A DNA stretch of 64,000 bases. It comes from Heterotrichella gracilis. Taxonomy: Eukaryota > Sar > Xanthophyceae > Tribonematales > Xanthonemataceae. The stretch lies in assembly GCA_032358255.1 (NCBI GenBank), contig JAULBX010005553.1, positions 310,001 to 374,000 of the forward strand. Direction: 5' to 3'. The translations under genes were made by a program, and so were the position numbers. Each line of letters opens with the position of its first letter. Position 1 is the first letter of the stretch. The notes beneath the pieces are model-generated. The model had not been told where the DNA came from. It searched no databases and saw only the letters and a program-made list of their open reading frames with translations. Positions 1-11,950 of this stretch are shown one piece after another.

Positions 1-2598
1 AGAATAGCAGCACAATGTGCCGGGCAGATCAAGCCATTTATCCCACCTCTGTTGCTTCAATCAGGACGATAGGACACCGCTCAATGACATGATGTGCAAG
101 TGGTATAAATAATCCTCTTTTAAACACCCCTGCAGTGTGGCAAGCTGACCTACCCGTGGGCCTGCGTTCCCTTCACCCCTTGGTTGGTATTTTGTCCCAG
201 CTGGGTCCAAGTCCTGCCCATCCTTTTGAGACACCAGCTTGATGGAGCAGCTGACTTTTGCACCCCTTTCATCGTGCTTGACTTCCACCACCTTGACCCA
301 CACCGCCTCCCCGATGCTCAGCACACTGGCCAGCTCCTTGATCTTGTCCTCATCGGTGTCCTCCCGACTGAAATGGATATGATCGCTCACCTGCAATGAC
401 AATGACATGCAATGATGTCAATTACCTGATTATAGTTTAGATAATAGGCATTCTAGCAATACAGCAATACATGCATTCTAGCAATACAGCCAAGTAAGCA
501 GTCAGTCTTGCATGTGGCGCCAAGCATTTGAATCTTGGCAATACTTGACTAAACTTGTTCCAATTGGATTGTACATTGTAAGACTGCCATGCAAGCATGC
601 GATTGCTACAGGGCGCTGGATCCGAGTCAACATGCTAGATGGCCGAATCTCACCTGAGAGGTGTGCACCAGTCCAAACTTGCGGAAGCCCCCCAGCTTGA
701 CAAAGATCCCGTAGGGCTGTATCCGCTGCACCACCGCCTGGTGCACGCTGTCAACCTCTGGGGTCTCGTCACTGTCGCGGCCGCCATCCCTGGTCCCTAC
801 AGGTGAATGCAGGGTAAAATTTACTGGTTTTTGTTAAGATTCCCCCTTTTCTACAAGAACCCGGGTTGGCTCCCTGAATGTTACTGTCAGATGTGATTAT
901 GCAGCGGGTTTTAGTTTTAACCAATCCTATTTGGTTCTACGGAGGCGCATTCACGCGCAAATTCACAAGCGCCGCTGCAGTGTGCTTGGCGAGGGGTATG
1001 GATCATTGCTGATCCAATCTATGCCTCAGTATTAATCCTTACCTTGGCCAAGGCGGTTGTCAGGGTCCAAATCCTCCCCTGTCTCCTGGTTCACCGCCTT
1101 CATGCTGCACCCGATCTTCACTCCCCGCTCATCCTCCTTCACCTCCGCCACCTTGACCCACACTTGGGACCCTTGGGGTGCAAACCACTCCATGGCCTTC
1201 ACCTTGATGTCGTCCTCGTCATCGCGGTTGGTGGTCAGCTCTTCGGAGATCTGGTGCAAAGGCCAGGCATGTCAATCGCAAAATTGCAGCTGTGATACTG
1301 AATACGCAACACAACATGACCGTGCAGTGTGAAACGCCATGCGAGTTCTTTTACCAGATTGCCAGACCATGTCGCAACAGCAACAAATTTCGACCAGGCC
1401 GAAGCCATGCAAGTTGGACAGAATAGGCCCCTGCAGCATTCTCCAAATGCAAAAACCATGCTTCCTCATTCGGTGCAGGTGCAGGCCAGTTCCAGGTGAG
1501 TCTGATCCAGTATTTGGCATCATTGGTCCCTACAAAGCACAACACAAACACCATTTAATTGGCAGGTGGCGCCTACCTGCGTACAGTGCACCAAGCCCTG
1601 CTTGCGGAAACCCTCCAGCTGCACGAAAACCCCAAAGGGCCGGATGGACACCACGCTAGCCCGGTGGACGCTGCCCAGGGGAGGGGGGTCATTGGACTGC
1701 GGAGGACCTGGGCAGGAATAAAGGGGATTTTGTACAATTTTGCCTGATTCTTGGCGCTGTGTTGGCAGCGCTGTGTCCACCACTTTGCAAGTGAAGAAGG
1801 GCGCAGGAGCTGTCCCCATATGCCCTATATTCAAGGATATTTGAATAGGAACTCTGAGCTACACAGGTGACCTGGGATCTCTAGAGGTCCATGGACAAGC
1901 AGGCGGGGCTTGGTGCAATTACTCTCCTGTTGCTTGCTGGCATGGCATATCGCCTAGCGCAATCTATGCTGGCCAAGGGAATAGGGTTGGGTTAGGGTTT
2001 TGTGAGGTCACCTGCACGGTTGTAGTCTGATGGCCGACCGGCCCTGCGGTCAGGTGACCTGTCGCGGCGCACTGGGGATCGGGAGCGGTGCACTGGGGAC
2101 CTGGGACAGAGCACACAGTTTGCTAGTTGACCCTTGCAGGACCCATGGTCTGGTTGGTGCTCCAATCTGTGCTATACTCACGGTGTGCGAAAGGCAGGTC
2201 AAAGCTGATGGAGTCGCAACACAACCTATGAATGTATTTCTTCACTAGCTGTGATAATGGATGGCATATAACGCTTGGGCGTTTGAATTTGGCTGCAATC
2301 CTGGCATGCATGCATATGCGAAAACATGGCCAACGACTATGCACACACATCACGCAGAACCTTCGCGCAGAAAAGTGAACCTTGATATTTACCTACGACG
2401 CCTATCTGGGCTGAAGCTACGGCGCCTGTAGCGGTCCTCCCCGCGCCCTTCATCGTATCGTGAGCTGCGGTGATGGCGGTCGTCCTGCCTGCGAGGCCTG
2501 TCCCTGTCCCTGTCCCTGCTGCGACTGCGACTTCTGTCGTCGCGCCGCCTTTCATTGCTCCTGCTTCTACTCCTCGACTTACTGGGCGGGCGACCCAT
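1..2598 (-). CDS. RS-rich protein with two S1 RNA-binding domains (ZCCHC17/NO40-like), 3' end off window
   Basis: Exons read on the minus strand: 2598-2393, about 1696-1577, 1250-1043, 796-654 and 390-154; the rest lies beyond base 1. Exon 1 starts MGRPPSKSRSRSRS and is almost entirely Arg/Ser/Asp, an RS domain typical of splicing-associated proteins. Exons 2-3 encode one S1 domain (GVFVQLEGFRKQGLVHCTQ, then VWVKVAEVKEDERGVKI and KAVNQETGEDLDPDN). Exons 4-5 encode a second (GIFVKLGGFRKFGLVHTSQ, then VWVKVVEVKHDERGAKV). The G-CRKQGLVH and KVVNQGTGKDLDP features are characteristic of ZCCHC17 (pNO40), a nucleolar RNA-binding protein; that family normally has one S1 domain and a CCHC knuckle, which here would lie off window. 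Junctions of exons 2-5 are in phase. Exon 1 leaves two bases that none of the visible acceptors of exon 2 completes, so a small exon between 1700 and 2390 is probably missing from this model. Confidence 0.8.
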
Positions 2599-2912
2599 GA
2601 TGGACGCCTATAGCACTAGATGGACTATGGTACCGTATTCAGCTGGTCAGTGGCACGGCATGTAGAAGACAGGCTGCAGCCGTGGTTACAAGCAGCGATG
2701 GTATAGACGCTTCACTAGTTGTTTCCCTGCGGCCTATGTTTCACTCTTTTAACGAAAGGAGACAATAGTTTTCAACCATCCACCAGTGAACCCTATTCTA
2801 GACCCTATGAAACCCTAGGCAGCCAGATACATAGCACCAGCTCCAGCACAACTATCCTACTCGATGTCAGCACAACTCAACGTGACCTGCAAACAGCACT
2901 TCAATAATACTC
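2599..2912. other. Spacer upstream of the S1-protein gene
   Basis: About 310 bases between the start of the S1-domain gene and the stop of the SFI1-repeat gene, both on the minus strand. It should hold the promoter and 5' UTR of the former and the 3' UTR of the latter. I see only a single telomere-like ACCCTATGAAACCCTAG stretch near 2800 and no coding signal. Confidence 0.5.
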
Positions 2913-5730
2913 TTAAAATCTCTCAGATGTCATGGCCCAACCCCGGCCCTGCATGCTCATCCTGCATAGGTCCTCTCCCACGCCATGGCTCTGCATACAC
3001 CAACCACCGCAAGCACCCGCATGCAGCGTGCCGCAAGGACACCTGTCGTCCAACCTCGGCACCGCCTCCCAAAGTGCTGCCATGGCGGTGCGCAGGAGGC
3101 AGTGGTGGCGGAAGGCCAATGCCCTGAACGCCATACACCGGGCCCACACCCTTGCAGCAACGTACGGTCTCCAGGCACCCAGTGCACTGGCAAGCGTGCG
3201 CCTCAGGTGGTACCTGCCTGCCTGGAGTTCCTGCAGCAATCATGCATCCATGAGCAGTAACAAAGGAGGAGAACAACATTGCAAATGACGGAAGTGGGCT
3301 AGGGTTTTGTGTAGGGTTTAGGGCGAGCAAGGCCAAGGGGAGCGCGGCAGGGGGGGGATGGGGCAATATTTTTGGGCACTTACCATTGCTTTGGCGGCGC
3401 ACCGCTGCGTGCACCACTGCAACCACGCCATCAACCCCTTGTGCAGCATCGCCCACGTGGCGTGCTCCCTGCAGTGCCTAGTCATCAGCAGCTTGAACCG
3501 CTGACGTGGCACAAACTCATAGGCCCATGCGTGCAGCACTACGGTGGCCAGGCGGTGGCTGTTGTGGGCTGCTGCCAGGTGGCGCAACGCCATGCGCAGG
3601 TGCCGGTGGTGGATGTAGGCTGCCCATGCCGCCATTGCAGTGGCAGACAGGGTGCGCTGGTGGGATGCCGCTGCAATGCCCTTCAATGCGTGCCGCCTGG
3701 GCAAAATGCAGATGGCGGGAATTGAGTGCTTGGAGGCCAGCATGCACTTAACATGCATATCACTTCAGTGTCAGTGTAGCAATGTAAAAGCTGTACAAGG
3801 CCAATGAAGGCATTGTTGTATTGCATTGGTGCTTGGGGAGCGCTATGCATGCATTCCGCTGGCTACTTGTTAATCACACAGGCTACCACTCAAATCAGGC
3901 AGCAGAAATTCTGCAAATTCTGATTTTGAAGTATATGCAGAACTGAATACAAATCCAATTACTTATAATATTTTCAAGTGATACTTCATTGGCCTGCTGT
4001 GTGATTTGCCCACATGAAACCGCACAAAGTACTATTTTTATTCCATCTTATTTTCTCTAAAATACAACAAGTTTCTATGCTTATGCCATGCATACCTCAC
4101 TGCCCGCTGCAGTCCCAAAAGGCCCCGCTCCTTCAATCGCAGCTGGTACCACCGCACAGCCCGTGCATGCAGGGCTGCCTTGCGGTGCATGTGCGATGTA
4201 TATTGGCGCCATGACGCCAATACCTGGCGCTGCAGCACGGCTTGGCGAGCAGCTTTGGCCATTGTTTTGGATCTTTGGCGCTTGCTGAAGGCCACCCAAT
4301 CAGACAGGCAGTGCCTGAGAAGCCGCATCTGAAGGCAAGGGGAGCATGGTCATGATGCGAAACAACGGGTGATAAGGGGAACTGACAAGGGGTACGACCC
4401 ATTCTTTTGCATATGATTATGTTTGAGTGAGTACGTCCATTTACACAAGGCTGGCAATCGGCAGCAGATTTGTGAAGGGACAGGATTGCCATGATGGCGT
4501 GTCGCCACTACATCCTGTCTAAGGCATGTAACTGTCAAAGCAATCGTCAGCCCAATCAACTATACATTTTTGCAAGTCATCCACCTTGATTCTGCTTGTG
4601 ATATGTATGTGTCACACATAGGCTATAAGCATGCAGACGTCTGTACAGCAGCAAATGGGCAGTGTCTGCATACGAGATGGCAGGAACACATTCGTTCAGA
4701 ACACTGTACCTGTTGACTCCTGTTTCTCCACGCATCCATGGCGTCCCTTGCAACCAGCCTACACCACGCCAGCTGCAGCCGCTGCACCGCTTGCCTGTAC
4801 CCCCTTTCCTGCGCCACTTGCAATCTCCATGCAACAAAGTCCGCATGCAGGGTGGACCACCGGTGCCGCGCTGCCGCCTCAAGGCACCGCCCAGCCCGCA
4901 CTGTGGCCACTTCCTGCACCAATGTGCGCCAAGCGTGCCAGGCTGTACCAACTGCCGGTGTCGTGCTTGTGCCTGTTGATGTAGTGATGGATGCGAGCAA
5001 CAGCATGGCTTTGTGGCGTCGGGCATGCTGATGTAGTGTGAAGTGGCGCCAGCCCAACATCCGCGTGTGCAGCTGCTGGGTACGGTGGAATTGGCATGCT
5101 GTCATTGCTTTGACCGCCTGTGTTTTCTTGTGTCGCACGCGTTGAATCCACCCTTGTACCACCTTTATGGCTAGCCAATAGCAGTGGAACTGGGTGCACG
5201 TCAGGCGGATGTGCCGCTTGGATGTCCCGCGCTTTGTATGGCAAGCCCACGCGTCCCAGCAGCTGCCCAGGACCCTGTAGTGGTGTATGTATTGGGATCT
5301 CATCCACAGCTTTTGCAGCTGGCAGGACTGCTCGGCAGCCTCCTTCCATGCTCTGAAGGCTGCACCCTTAGTGCGATTGGCCACCTTCTGCTGAACAGCA
5401 ATGAAGGCACGCAGGAGCGCCGTGCGGTATTTGGCCCGGCAGTGCCAAACCCTGAGCACGCCCCGCAAGAGGCTGCTTGTGGCGGTGGAGTAGATGCAGC
5501 ATTTTGTGGTGGTACCAGCGGCAGGTACTGCAGCATTGTGGTTGAGGGTGGAGAGCGCCGGGCAGGCCACCCCAGCAGCTGCGCTGTGAGCTGCACAGGG
5601 TTTTGAGGGGTGGGTAGTGGGGTTATCTCCTGAGACAGATGTTCCACCTCCTCCAGCACGCTTCCTGCACAGGCGAACAAGACACCGTGGGTGCCTGCAA
5701 ACCCGTGTTTGAGGGGCAAGTAGCGTGCAC
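2913..5730 (-). CDS. SFI1: SFI1-type centrin-binding repeat protein
   Basis: Four in-phase exons on the minus strand: 5730-4710, 4328-4096, 3696-3384, 3230-2913 (stop). The protein, about 630 residues as modelled, is basic, helical and rich in regularly spaced Trp with the SFI1 signature of hydrophobics followed by W. Examples are LLRGVLRVWHCRAKYRTALL, KGAAFRAWKEAA, VLGSCWDAWACHTKR, MLGWRHFTLHQHARR, LHADFVAWRLQVAQERGYRQ, VLASWRQYTSHMHRKAAL and TAMAAWAAYIHHRHLRMALR. In the family each repeat of roughly 23-35 residues forms one turn-length of a long helix that binds one centrin, and the proteins sit at spindle poles, centrosomes or basal-body fibres. The amino end is unsettled: the first exon begins after a good acceptor at 5731, and the open frame runs back to a Met at 5828, so either that Met or an upstream exon (an open frame covers 6118-5894) supplies the start. 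Assignment to SFI1-type repeats is firm; one-to-one orthology with yeast SFI1 is not shown. Confidence 0.82.
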
Positions 5731-6576
5731 CTGTAAAGTGTGTGGGTGGTTTGCTGACAGATGATTAGTGAAGATATCACAAGATGCAGCAGTGGCATAT
5801 ATGTATGTGGTGTCTTAGGGTACTGCATACCGACCGTTTGTACACTTGCTTCAGGCGGTGCTGACGCGGTGCTGCCCCATGCATCCTCTCAACCTAAGGG
5901 TTTGCCATAAGTATGCTGTGTTCTGCAAGTAAGGCTGGATGTGGAAAAGGTTGGGCTCCTTTAAAGGGTTCCAAAGTTGCAAGATGGCTGTAGCCTGTAT
6001 GTATTCTATGTGGCCTGATGAGATAGTGGCCTGGGAGTGGAATTGTCAAAGTTTGCATGCATACGGCATGTCTCCCATAAGGTTCTGATACTCCACCCTT
6101 TGTGTTTCGCTCACTCAAGAGTGCAATTGAGAATATAGTTGCAATGAAATGGACACGTCGCTGTCTATCTGCAGCTCAAGCTCGACGTGGGTCAGGGAAC
6201 CGGGGTCTGGGGATATTCTCATATTTATCTTACATTTTCCCCCTGGCAAACAGTAATGCGGACAATCCATTTTGGCTCAAACGCTTTACAAACCAGCATT
6301 GGCTCCATTAAAACGTGTATCATGACGTGCTATGGCCAACAAGTGAGAGACGCTGCTTGTCAAAGACGCGTGTAGCTGCTTTATGTACTGCGCTGGTTGA
6401 GCCAATTGACTAAGGAACCTGATCTTGGCCTGGGGCCTCTCTCTAGGTTTAATCCCGCTTGCAAACTTCTATGAAGTTGCATTGACGCTGTTTCTGGTGC
6501 CCGTAAACCTGCCCCGCACTTGTTGAGACAGAATACAGTTGCTGATTGTAGCTCACAGCACCTCAGATTTGCCACG
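5731..6576. other. Divergent intergenic region between SFI1-like gene and SEC23
   Basis: This region lies between two genes reading away from each other and should hold both promoters, plus any 5' exon of the SFI1-like gene. An open frame on the minus strand from 6118 to 5894 starts with Met and could be that exon, but it has no recognisable motif. Otherwise I see nothing coding. The stretch 6100-6330 is relatively AT-rich, which would fit a core promoter area. Confidence 0.4.
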
Positions 6577-9500
6577 ATGGCAGAGTTTCAGGAGCTGGAG
6601 GAGGTGGATGCTGTGCGGATGTCCTGGAACGTGTGGCCCAACAGCCGGATCGAGGCAGCCAAGTGCGTTATACCGTTCGGGGCGTTCTACACGCCGCTGA
6701 AGCCGCTCCCCAACATGCCAGTGAGTATGGGTGCACAGGTTGCATATGCATATGCATCAGTGCTGTCATCGTGCAGTACAGGGGTGTCACTGTTACAGCT
6801 AGCTTCCCTTTGTGCATCACGGTGGATCTGCACCTGTACATCTGCATCATCATCCAAATCCTGGCATGTGCACTGGCCAGCTGGAATGTGGTTGTGTCAT
6901 GCCATGCAAGCCATGCTGTGCAAGAGCTGCAAGGGAGGTGTGTTAAACCCACAGGTGGTGGATTACGAGCCAGTGCCCTGCAAAGCCTGCGGGTCGGTCC
7001 TCAACCCCCACTCCCGCGTGGACTTCATGGGCAAGCTGTGGATCTGCCCCTTTTGCCACTCCCGCAACCACTTCCCACCCGAGTACCAAGCCATCTCCGA
7101 GAGCAACATCCCCGCAGAGCTGCACCCCAGCTATAGCACCATCGAGTACAAGGTGCTGAGGGGGGGGCCCTTCAGCCCCCCCACCTTCCTGTTCGTCATC
7201 GACACCTCCACCAATGAAGAGGAGCTGGATGCATGCAAGACAGCGGTCACGCAGGCGCTGCAGATCCTGCCCGAGGAGACCCAAGTGGGGCTGATCACCT
7301 ACGGGACCCACGTACACGTGCACGAGCTGGGTTTCCAGGAGTGCTCCAAGTCGTATGTGTTCAGAGGCTCCAAAGAGTACACCCCGCAGCAGGTGCAAAC
7401 CCCAACCTGTACTCCCTACACCCTAACCTCTGCACTATGTATGCCTACGGCTTAAAATGGTATGTAGTCAGGGGCTCCTAGGAGTACACGCCCCCTCAGC
7501 AGGTGCCCCCATGTGCTGTGCTGAACCCCAGCTCCAGAACTTGTTTTGTCCACTGGGTGTGCCTCACCCCAAGCGGTCTCCTAAAACCCCAAATTTTACC
7601 CCAAACCCTACACCCTACAGGTCCAGGACCAGCTGGGCCTAGCCCGCTCCATGCAGCGCACGCCGGTCAGCCCCGGGAGGCGCGCGTCCACCCCGGGGGC
7701 CGGCCGCTTCATCCTGCCCATCTCGCAGTGCGAGTACGTGATCACCGGGGTGCTGGAGGAGCTGCAGAGGGACGCGTTCCCGCCCGTGGCGGAGCAGCGC
7801 CCCTCGCGGTGCACAGGCACTGCGCTGGCGGTACGCAGCCTTGCATGGTCCATCCACCTGCACTGTCCTGGCCTCCACATGCAACCACGCTGACCCACAT
7901 GGCATGTGCACGAGAACGGGGGATCGGCATGGTACATGCATTGTAATGGCTGATCCACGTGGTGCGTGCACTACAGTGTGGCGCAGGCACAGCGCCCGCT
8001 GTGCGCAGCCTGCACGAGCAGCCCACTGGGTAGCCGCACCCATGCACTGCATTGCCAATGCAACCTACTGGCACAGACTTGGCGGTACGCAGTCTGCATG
8101 ACCCATCCATGCCGCAGCCATGCACTTGCATTGCCAAGGCCACTGGCTGGCTCATTGTGGACCCATGTGGGGGAATGGTGGATCCGCATGGGCCATGCAT
8201 TGGAACGTGCGTTAAACAATGCGCTTGATCCTGAGCTGTCACACTTTCTTTGCTGTGATACATAAACCCTAAATGACGCTGTCGACCTGTACTGCCAGGT
8301 GGCGACTGCTTTGCTAGGCGCATGTGTGCCTCAGGGCAGCGGCGCCGCGCGCATGCAGCTGTTTGTGGGTGGCCCAGGCACCGAGGGTGGTGGCAAGGTG
8401 GTGGAGAAGGACCTCACGGAGCCCATCAGGTCGCACAAGGTATGGTAGTATCGGCGAATTAGGGTTCAGCGGACCCATCAAAACACAGGGAGTATGGTGG
8501 TGCGGCTCGCCTCCTGTATGGTTGCGTGCACTGGCATCATGTGCAGCATGCGCATGATCTGCAGAGCAACAGGGGTTCTGCATGCACCGTGGGATGAGCG
8601 ATCAGCAACGATCAGCTGGCGCCATGGGATCAGTGAGCAGCAATGATCAGCATGTCCCATTTCCAAATTTATCCCAATTTAACCTACACGCCACTGTCGA
8701 ATGCATGCTCATGGCAGTGCCAATGCCATTGCCGATGGTCATGTCCTTGCTCCAAAGCCACATCAGCACGTACAGTAGTGCTTGTAATATAATATAATAA
8801 ATGTCCCTGCTGGCGCCGAATCCCCCCCTCCCTTCCCCTGCAGGACCTTGCCAAGGATGCTGCCCCCCTGTACCGCAAAGCCAAGAAGTACTTTGACGCT
8901 CTGGCAAACCAGCTGGTGGCGCAGGGGCACACGCTGGATGTGTTCTCATGCGCGCTGGATCAGGTGGGTGGGTTGGTTAATTTTGCATTGGGTGGGGGTT
9001 GGTGGTGCTGGTGGGGGTTGCATGCGTGCTGCCCATGCAGATGGCGGGCCTGGTGGTGGGGATGGTGGGGGTTACTTGTGCGCCTGACCAGGTGGGTGGT
9101 GCCTGCATGGGCGCTGGGCCGTGGTGGTGATTGTGGTGGCGCTGGTGGTGGTTGTTTGCGTGCCGGATCCAGGGTGCAATGGGGCCTGTGTTAATTTTAT
9201 TGGTGACAGGCGTGCTTGGGCCATGTGGACTGTGAGGAAGCTGCTGGTGTCAGGTTGAGAGGAAGCTGTTTAGGGGTGGCTAAACCCCAAATACACCGCT
9301 GCGCAGGTCGGCTTGGCTGAGATGAAGCTGTGCGTTGAGGGCAGCGGCGGGCTGGTGGTGCAGACCGACACCTTCACCAACCCCATCTTCAAGGAGTCCA
9401 TGAAGCGAATCTTTGGGCGGCCGGGGGATGAGGCAAGCATCGGGCTGGCCTCGCTGGGCACACTGGAGGTGGGTGGGGGGTTGGGGGGTTGGGGGGAAAG

Positions 9501-11736
9501 GTTGGTGTAGTTGTACAGTCATCGCTGGAGGCGGGGGAGTGGTTGTTCAGGGTATGGCCGCACACTGCATTGATAATTATAGGCACACAGGCGGAAGGAG
9601 AGATCAGGGCACGCAGCGTTCTATCCCACACACACCCGCCGTCCGTCCCACCCACCACTGCCTCCCCCACCCATCCCCCAGGTACACTGCTCGCGGGACG
9701 TCAAAATCTCGGGACTGCTGGGCTCCGCCTGCTCCCTAGAAAAAAAGGGCCCCGCAGTGGCAGACACCACGGTGGGGGTGGGTGGCACCACCGCATGGAA
9801 GCTGTGCAGCCTGGACCGGGCCTCAACCTATGCGGTCATTTTCGAGATCACGGCTGCCAACAAGGATGCCCCCGTGGACCCCAACGTGTCTGGGCAGCAG
9901 TTCTTCATCCAGTTTGTGTCAAAGTACCTGCACGGGGATGGGACCATGCGGTGCAGGGTGACCACCATCACGCGCAGGTGAGGGGCGGGGTTTGGAGGGT
10001 TCATGACGAGGTTTTGGGTTTGGGTTTCAAGACCATGCAGTGCAGGGTGACAACCAGCACGCACAGGTGCGGGGCAAGGGGGGTGACGTTTTGGGTTCAG
10101 TGGATCGTTTCAGGGTGACCACATTGTGTTGATGTCACTGTGTAGATGGGTGGGATGTTGACACATGGTTAAGAGCCGACGAATAGGGTGGAAGGTGACA
10201 ACATTCGTGAGCACATGAGTGGGGAAGGAATTGCCCACTTGGTCCAGAGTGGGGGGATTGCGGGAATATTGGGGTTGGTGCACACTGACGCTCTCCCCCT
10301 TCTACCCACCACCCCCCATCACCACCCCTTGCAGCTGGTCCGACGGCAACAACGTACCCTACCTCATCTCGGGCTTTGACCAGGAGGCCGCCGCCTGCCT
10401 GCTGTCCCGCCTGGCCTCCCACAAGATGGAGACGGAGGACGACTTTGACGCCACGCGCTGGCTGGACCGCACGCTCATCCGCCTGTGCGCGCGCTTTGGC
10501 GCCTACTCCAAGGACGACCCGCAGAGCTTTGCGCTGAGCGCGCAGATGTCGCTGTACCCGCAGTTCATGTTCCACTTCAGGCGATCGCAGTTCATACAGG
10601 TGCGGGCAGGGCGGAAGGGGGAGATTTGAACTACGAAAATGGTCATTGAATCCTTACTTATGTGTAAATATTAAGTATTAAATCAAGGAGCTAAAATTTA
10701 TAAGAATGAAAAAGATTTGGCAGACACTGTTTTCAATCTTTCAACCCAATAGAAAGCAGCATTTCTGTTGGGGCTTGTATTGCGTGAAAGGAAGGAGGGC
10801 ACGTTTCCAGCCTATTGGCCCCACCCCCCGCAGGTGTTTGGCCACAGCCCCGACGAAACCGCCTACGCACGCCTGCTGCTGGCCCGGGAGGCGGTCCCCG
10901 AGGCCATGCTCATGATCCAGCCCTCCCTCTCTGCCTACTCATTCAACGGGGTGGAGCCTGTGCTGCTTGATGTGGCCAGCATACAGCCCGACAGGATCCT
11001 GCTGCTTGATGCCTACTTCTATGTGGTGGTGTTCAGCGGGACCACCATCGCCAGCTGGCGCAAGGCCAACTACCACATGATGCCGGAGCACGTGGCGTTT
11101 GCGGAGCTGATACAGGTGGGGTGCCATACAAATGCCATCCATGTGTCAATCTGCGTCCCAATTAGCCTCTTGGCGCACATCCAATTCACCCCATTCAACT
11201 TCCGCAATCCAGTCCATCCCACCCATGTCATCAAATCCGAATCACTCCAGCATCCAATTCACTCCACCCCATTCGAGTTGTCTTATCCATTGAACACACT
11301 ACCCTCGTGAGATCTACTCAACCACCCTTGTGCCACCCCACCGACCCCCGCAGGATGGCCGCCCCCCTCCTGTGCATATTCAATCTGCCACAGCAACCTG
11401 CCTTCCAATGCATTCATGCATTCTCCTCAACCCCCGCTCCCCAACATATCCCCCTCCCACCCCAAAAAAGAATCCAACACACCCACACCAATCCTCCCCA
11501 CCACCACGCAGGCCCCACGAGAGGAGGCCGCCGCCCTCCTGCGTCGCCGCTTCCCCCAGCCGCACCTTGTTGAGTGCGACCACAACGGCAGCCAGGCTCG
11601 CTTCCTGCTGGCCAAGCTCAACCCCTCATCCACATACAACAGCAGCAGCGCAATGTCCTCCGAGGTGCTCATGACGGACGACGTGTCGCTACAGGTGTTC
11701 TCGGACCACTTGAAGAAGCTGGCGGTGCAGTCGTGA
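6577..11736 (+). CDS. SEC23: COPII coat subunit SEC23
   Basis: Ten exons, all in phase: 6577-6720, 6955-7392, 7621-7830, 8299-8439, 8844-8963, 9307-9468, 9682-9977, 10335-10599, 10834-11115, 11512-11736 (TGA), giving 760 residues, the normal size. SEC23 is the GTPase-activating subunit for SAR1 in the inner COPII coat, paired with SEC24 at ER exit sites. The start [20 protein letters not shown] is the conserved N terminus. The zinc finger [10 protein letters not shown]...[10 protein letters not shown] lies in exon 2, followed by the vWA/trunk domain ([24 protein letters not shown]), [10 protein letters not shown], the beta-sandwich and helical domains, and a C-terminal gelsolin-like domain ([37 protein letters not shown]). 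Several introns and the 3' flank carry damaged copies of the adjoining exon end (listed separately). They contain stops or shifts, so the model without them is the coding one. Confidence 0.97.
7460..7504 (+). repeat. Degraded copy of SEC23 exon 2 3' end plus donor
   Basis: The stretch 7353-7395 (end of exon 2 and its GT donor) recurs at 7460-7504 inside the intron. The paired segments read GGCTCCAAAGAGTACACC and GGCTCCTAGGAGTACACG, both ending CAGCAGGTG. The copy has an in-frame TAG, so it cannot extend the exon. Confidence 0.85.
7965..8130 (+). repeat. Copies of the SEC23 exon 3/intron 3 junction
   Basis: The junction at 7816-7862 (ACTGCGCTGGCG then GTACGCAGCC) recurs at 8068-8117 (ACAGACTTGGCGGTACGCAG) and more weakly at about 7983-8025. 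The segments following it (CCATGCACTGCATTGCC near 8039 and CCATGCACTTGCATTGCC near 8113) are also paired, so the intron contains tandem units of about 75 bases derived from the junction. Confidence 0.75.
9077..9100 (+). repeat. Copy of SEC23 exon 5/intron junction
   Basis: TGCGCGCTGGATCAGGTGGG at the true junction (around 8950-8970) is matched by TGTGCGCCTGACCAGGTGGG at 9077-9096 in the intron. The copy is short, but it includes both the exon end and the donor. Confidence 0.6.
10030..10074 (+). repeat. Copy of SEC23 exon 7/intron junction
   Basis: The junction at 9942-9985 is repeated at 10030-10074. GACCATGCGGTGCAGGGTGA corresponds to GACCATGCAGTGCAGGGTGA, followed by matching CA-rich and CGCAGGTG/CACAGGTG ends. 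Offset is about 88 bases. Confidence 0.85.
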
Positions 11737-11800
11737 GCACTGAACTGCAGGGGCTGAATCTTATACAGGGGGTGGGCGCTAGATGGAGGCAGAGTCTCGG

Positions 11801-11950
11801 CAGGTGTTTTGGTGGAACCTAGAGGAGGTGGCGGTGCAGTCCTAGACCCTGAATGAAATGGCCGTTTCATGCGGGTGGTGGGTGGGGGAAAGGGTGAGCA
11901 GTGTTGCTTTAAGACCACCTCAGGATGCTGGCGGTGCAGTCTTTGAGTTA
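11801..11950 (+). repeat. Two degraded copies of the SEC23 stop-codon region in the 3' flank
   Basis: The last 45 bases of the SEC23 coding region (11691-11736, ending GGCGGTGCAGTCGTGA) recur at 11801-11850 (ends GGCGGTGCAGTCCTAG) and 11902-11950 (ends GGCGGTGCAGTCTTTGA). The earlier parts CAGGTGTTCTCGGACCAC and CAGGTGTTTTGGTGGAAC can also be aligned. Confidence 0.8.

Noticed and set aside
2923-3456. 177-codon minus-strand frame over the SFI1 3' end
   Set aside because: It is a different frame from the in-phase SFI1 exons and lacks the Trp-spaced repeats.
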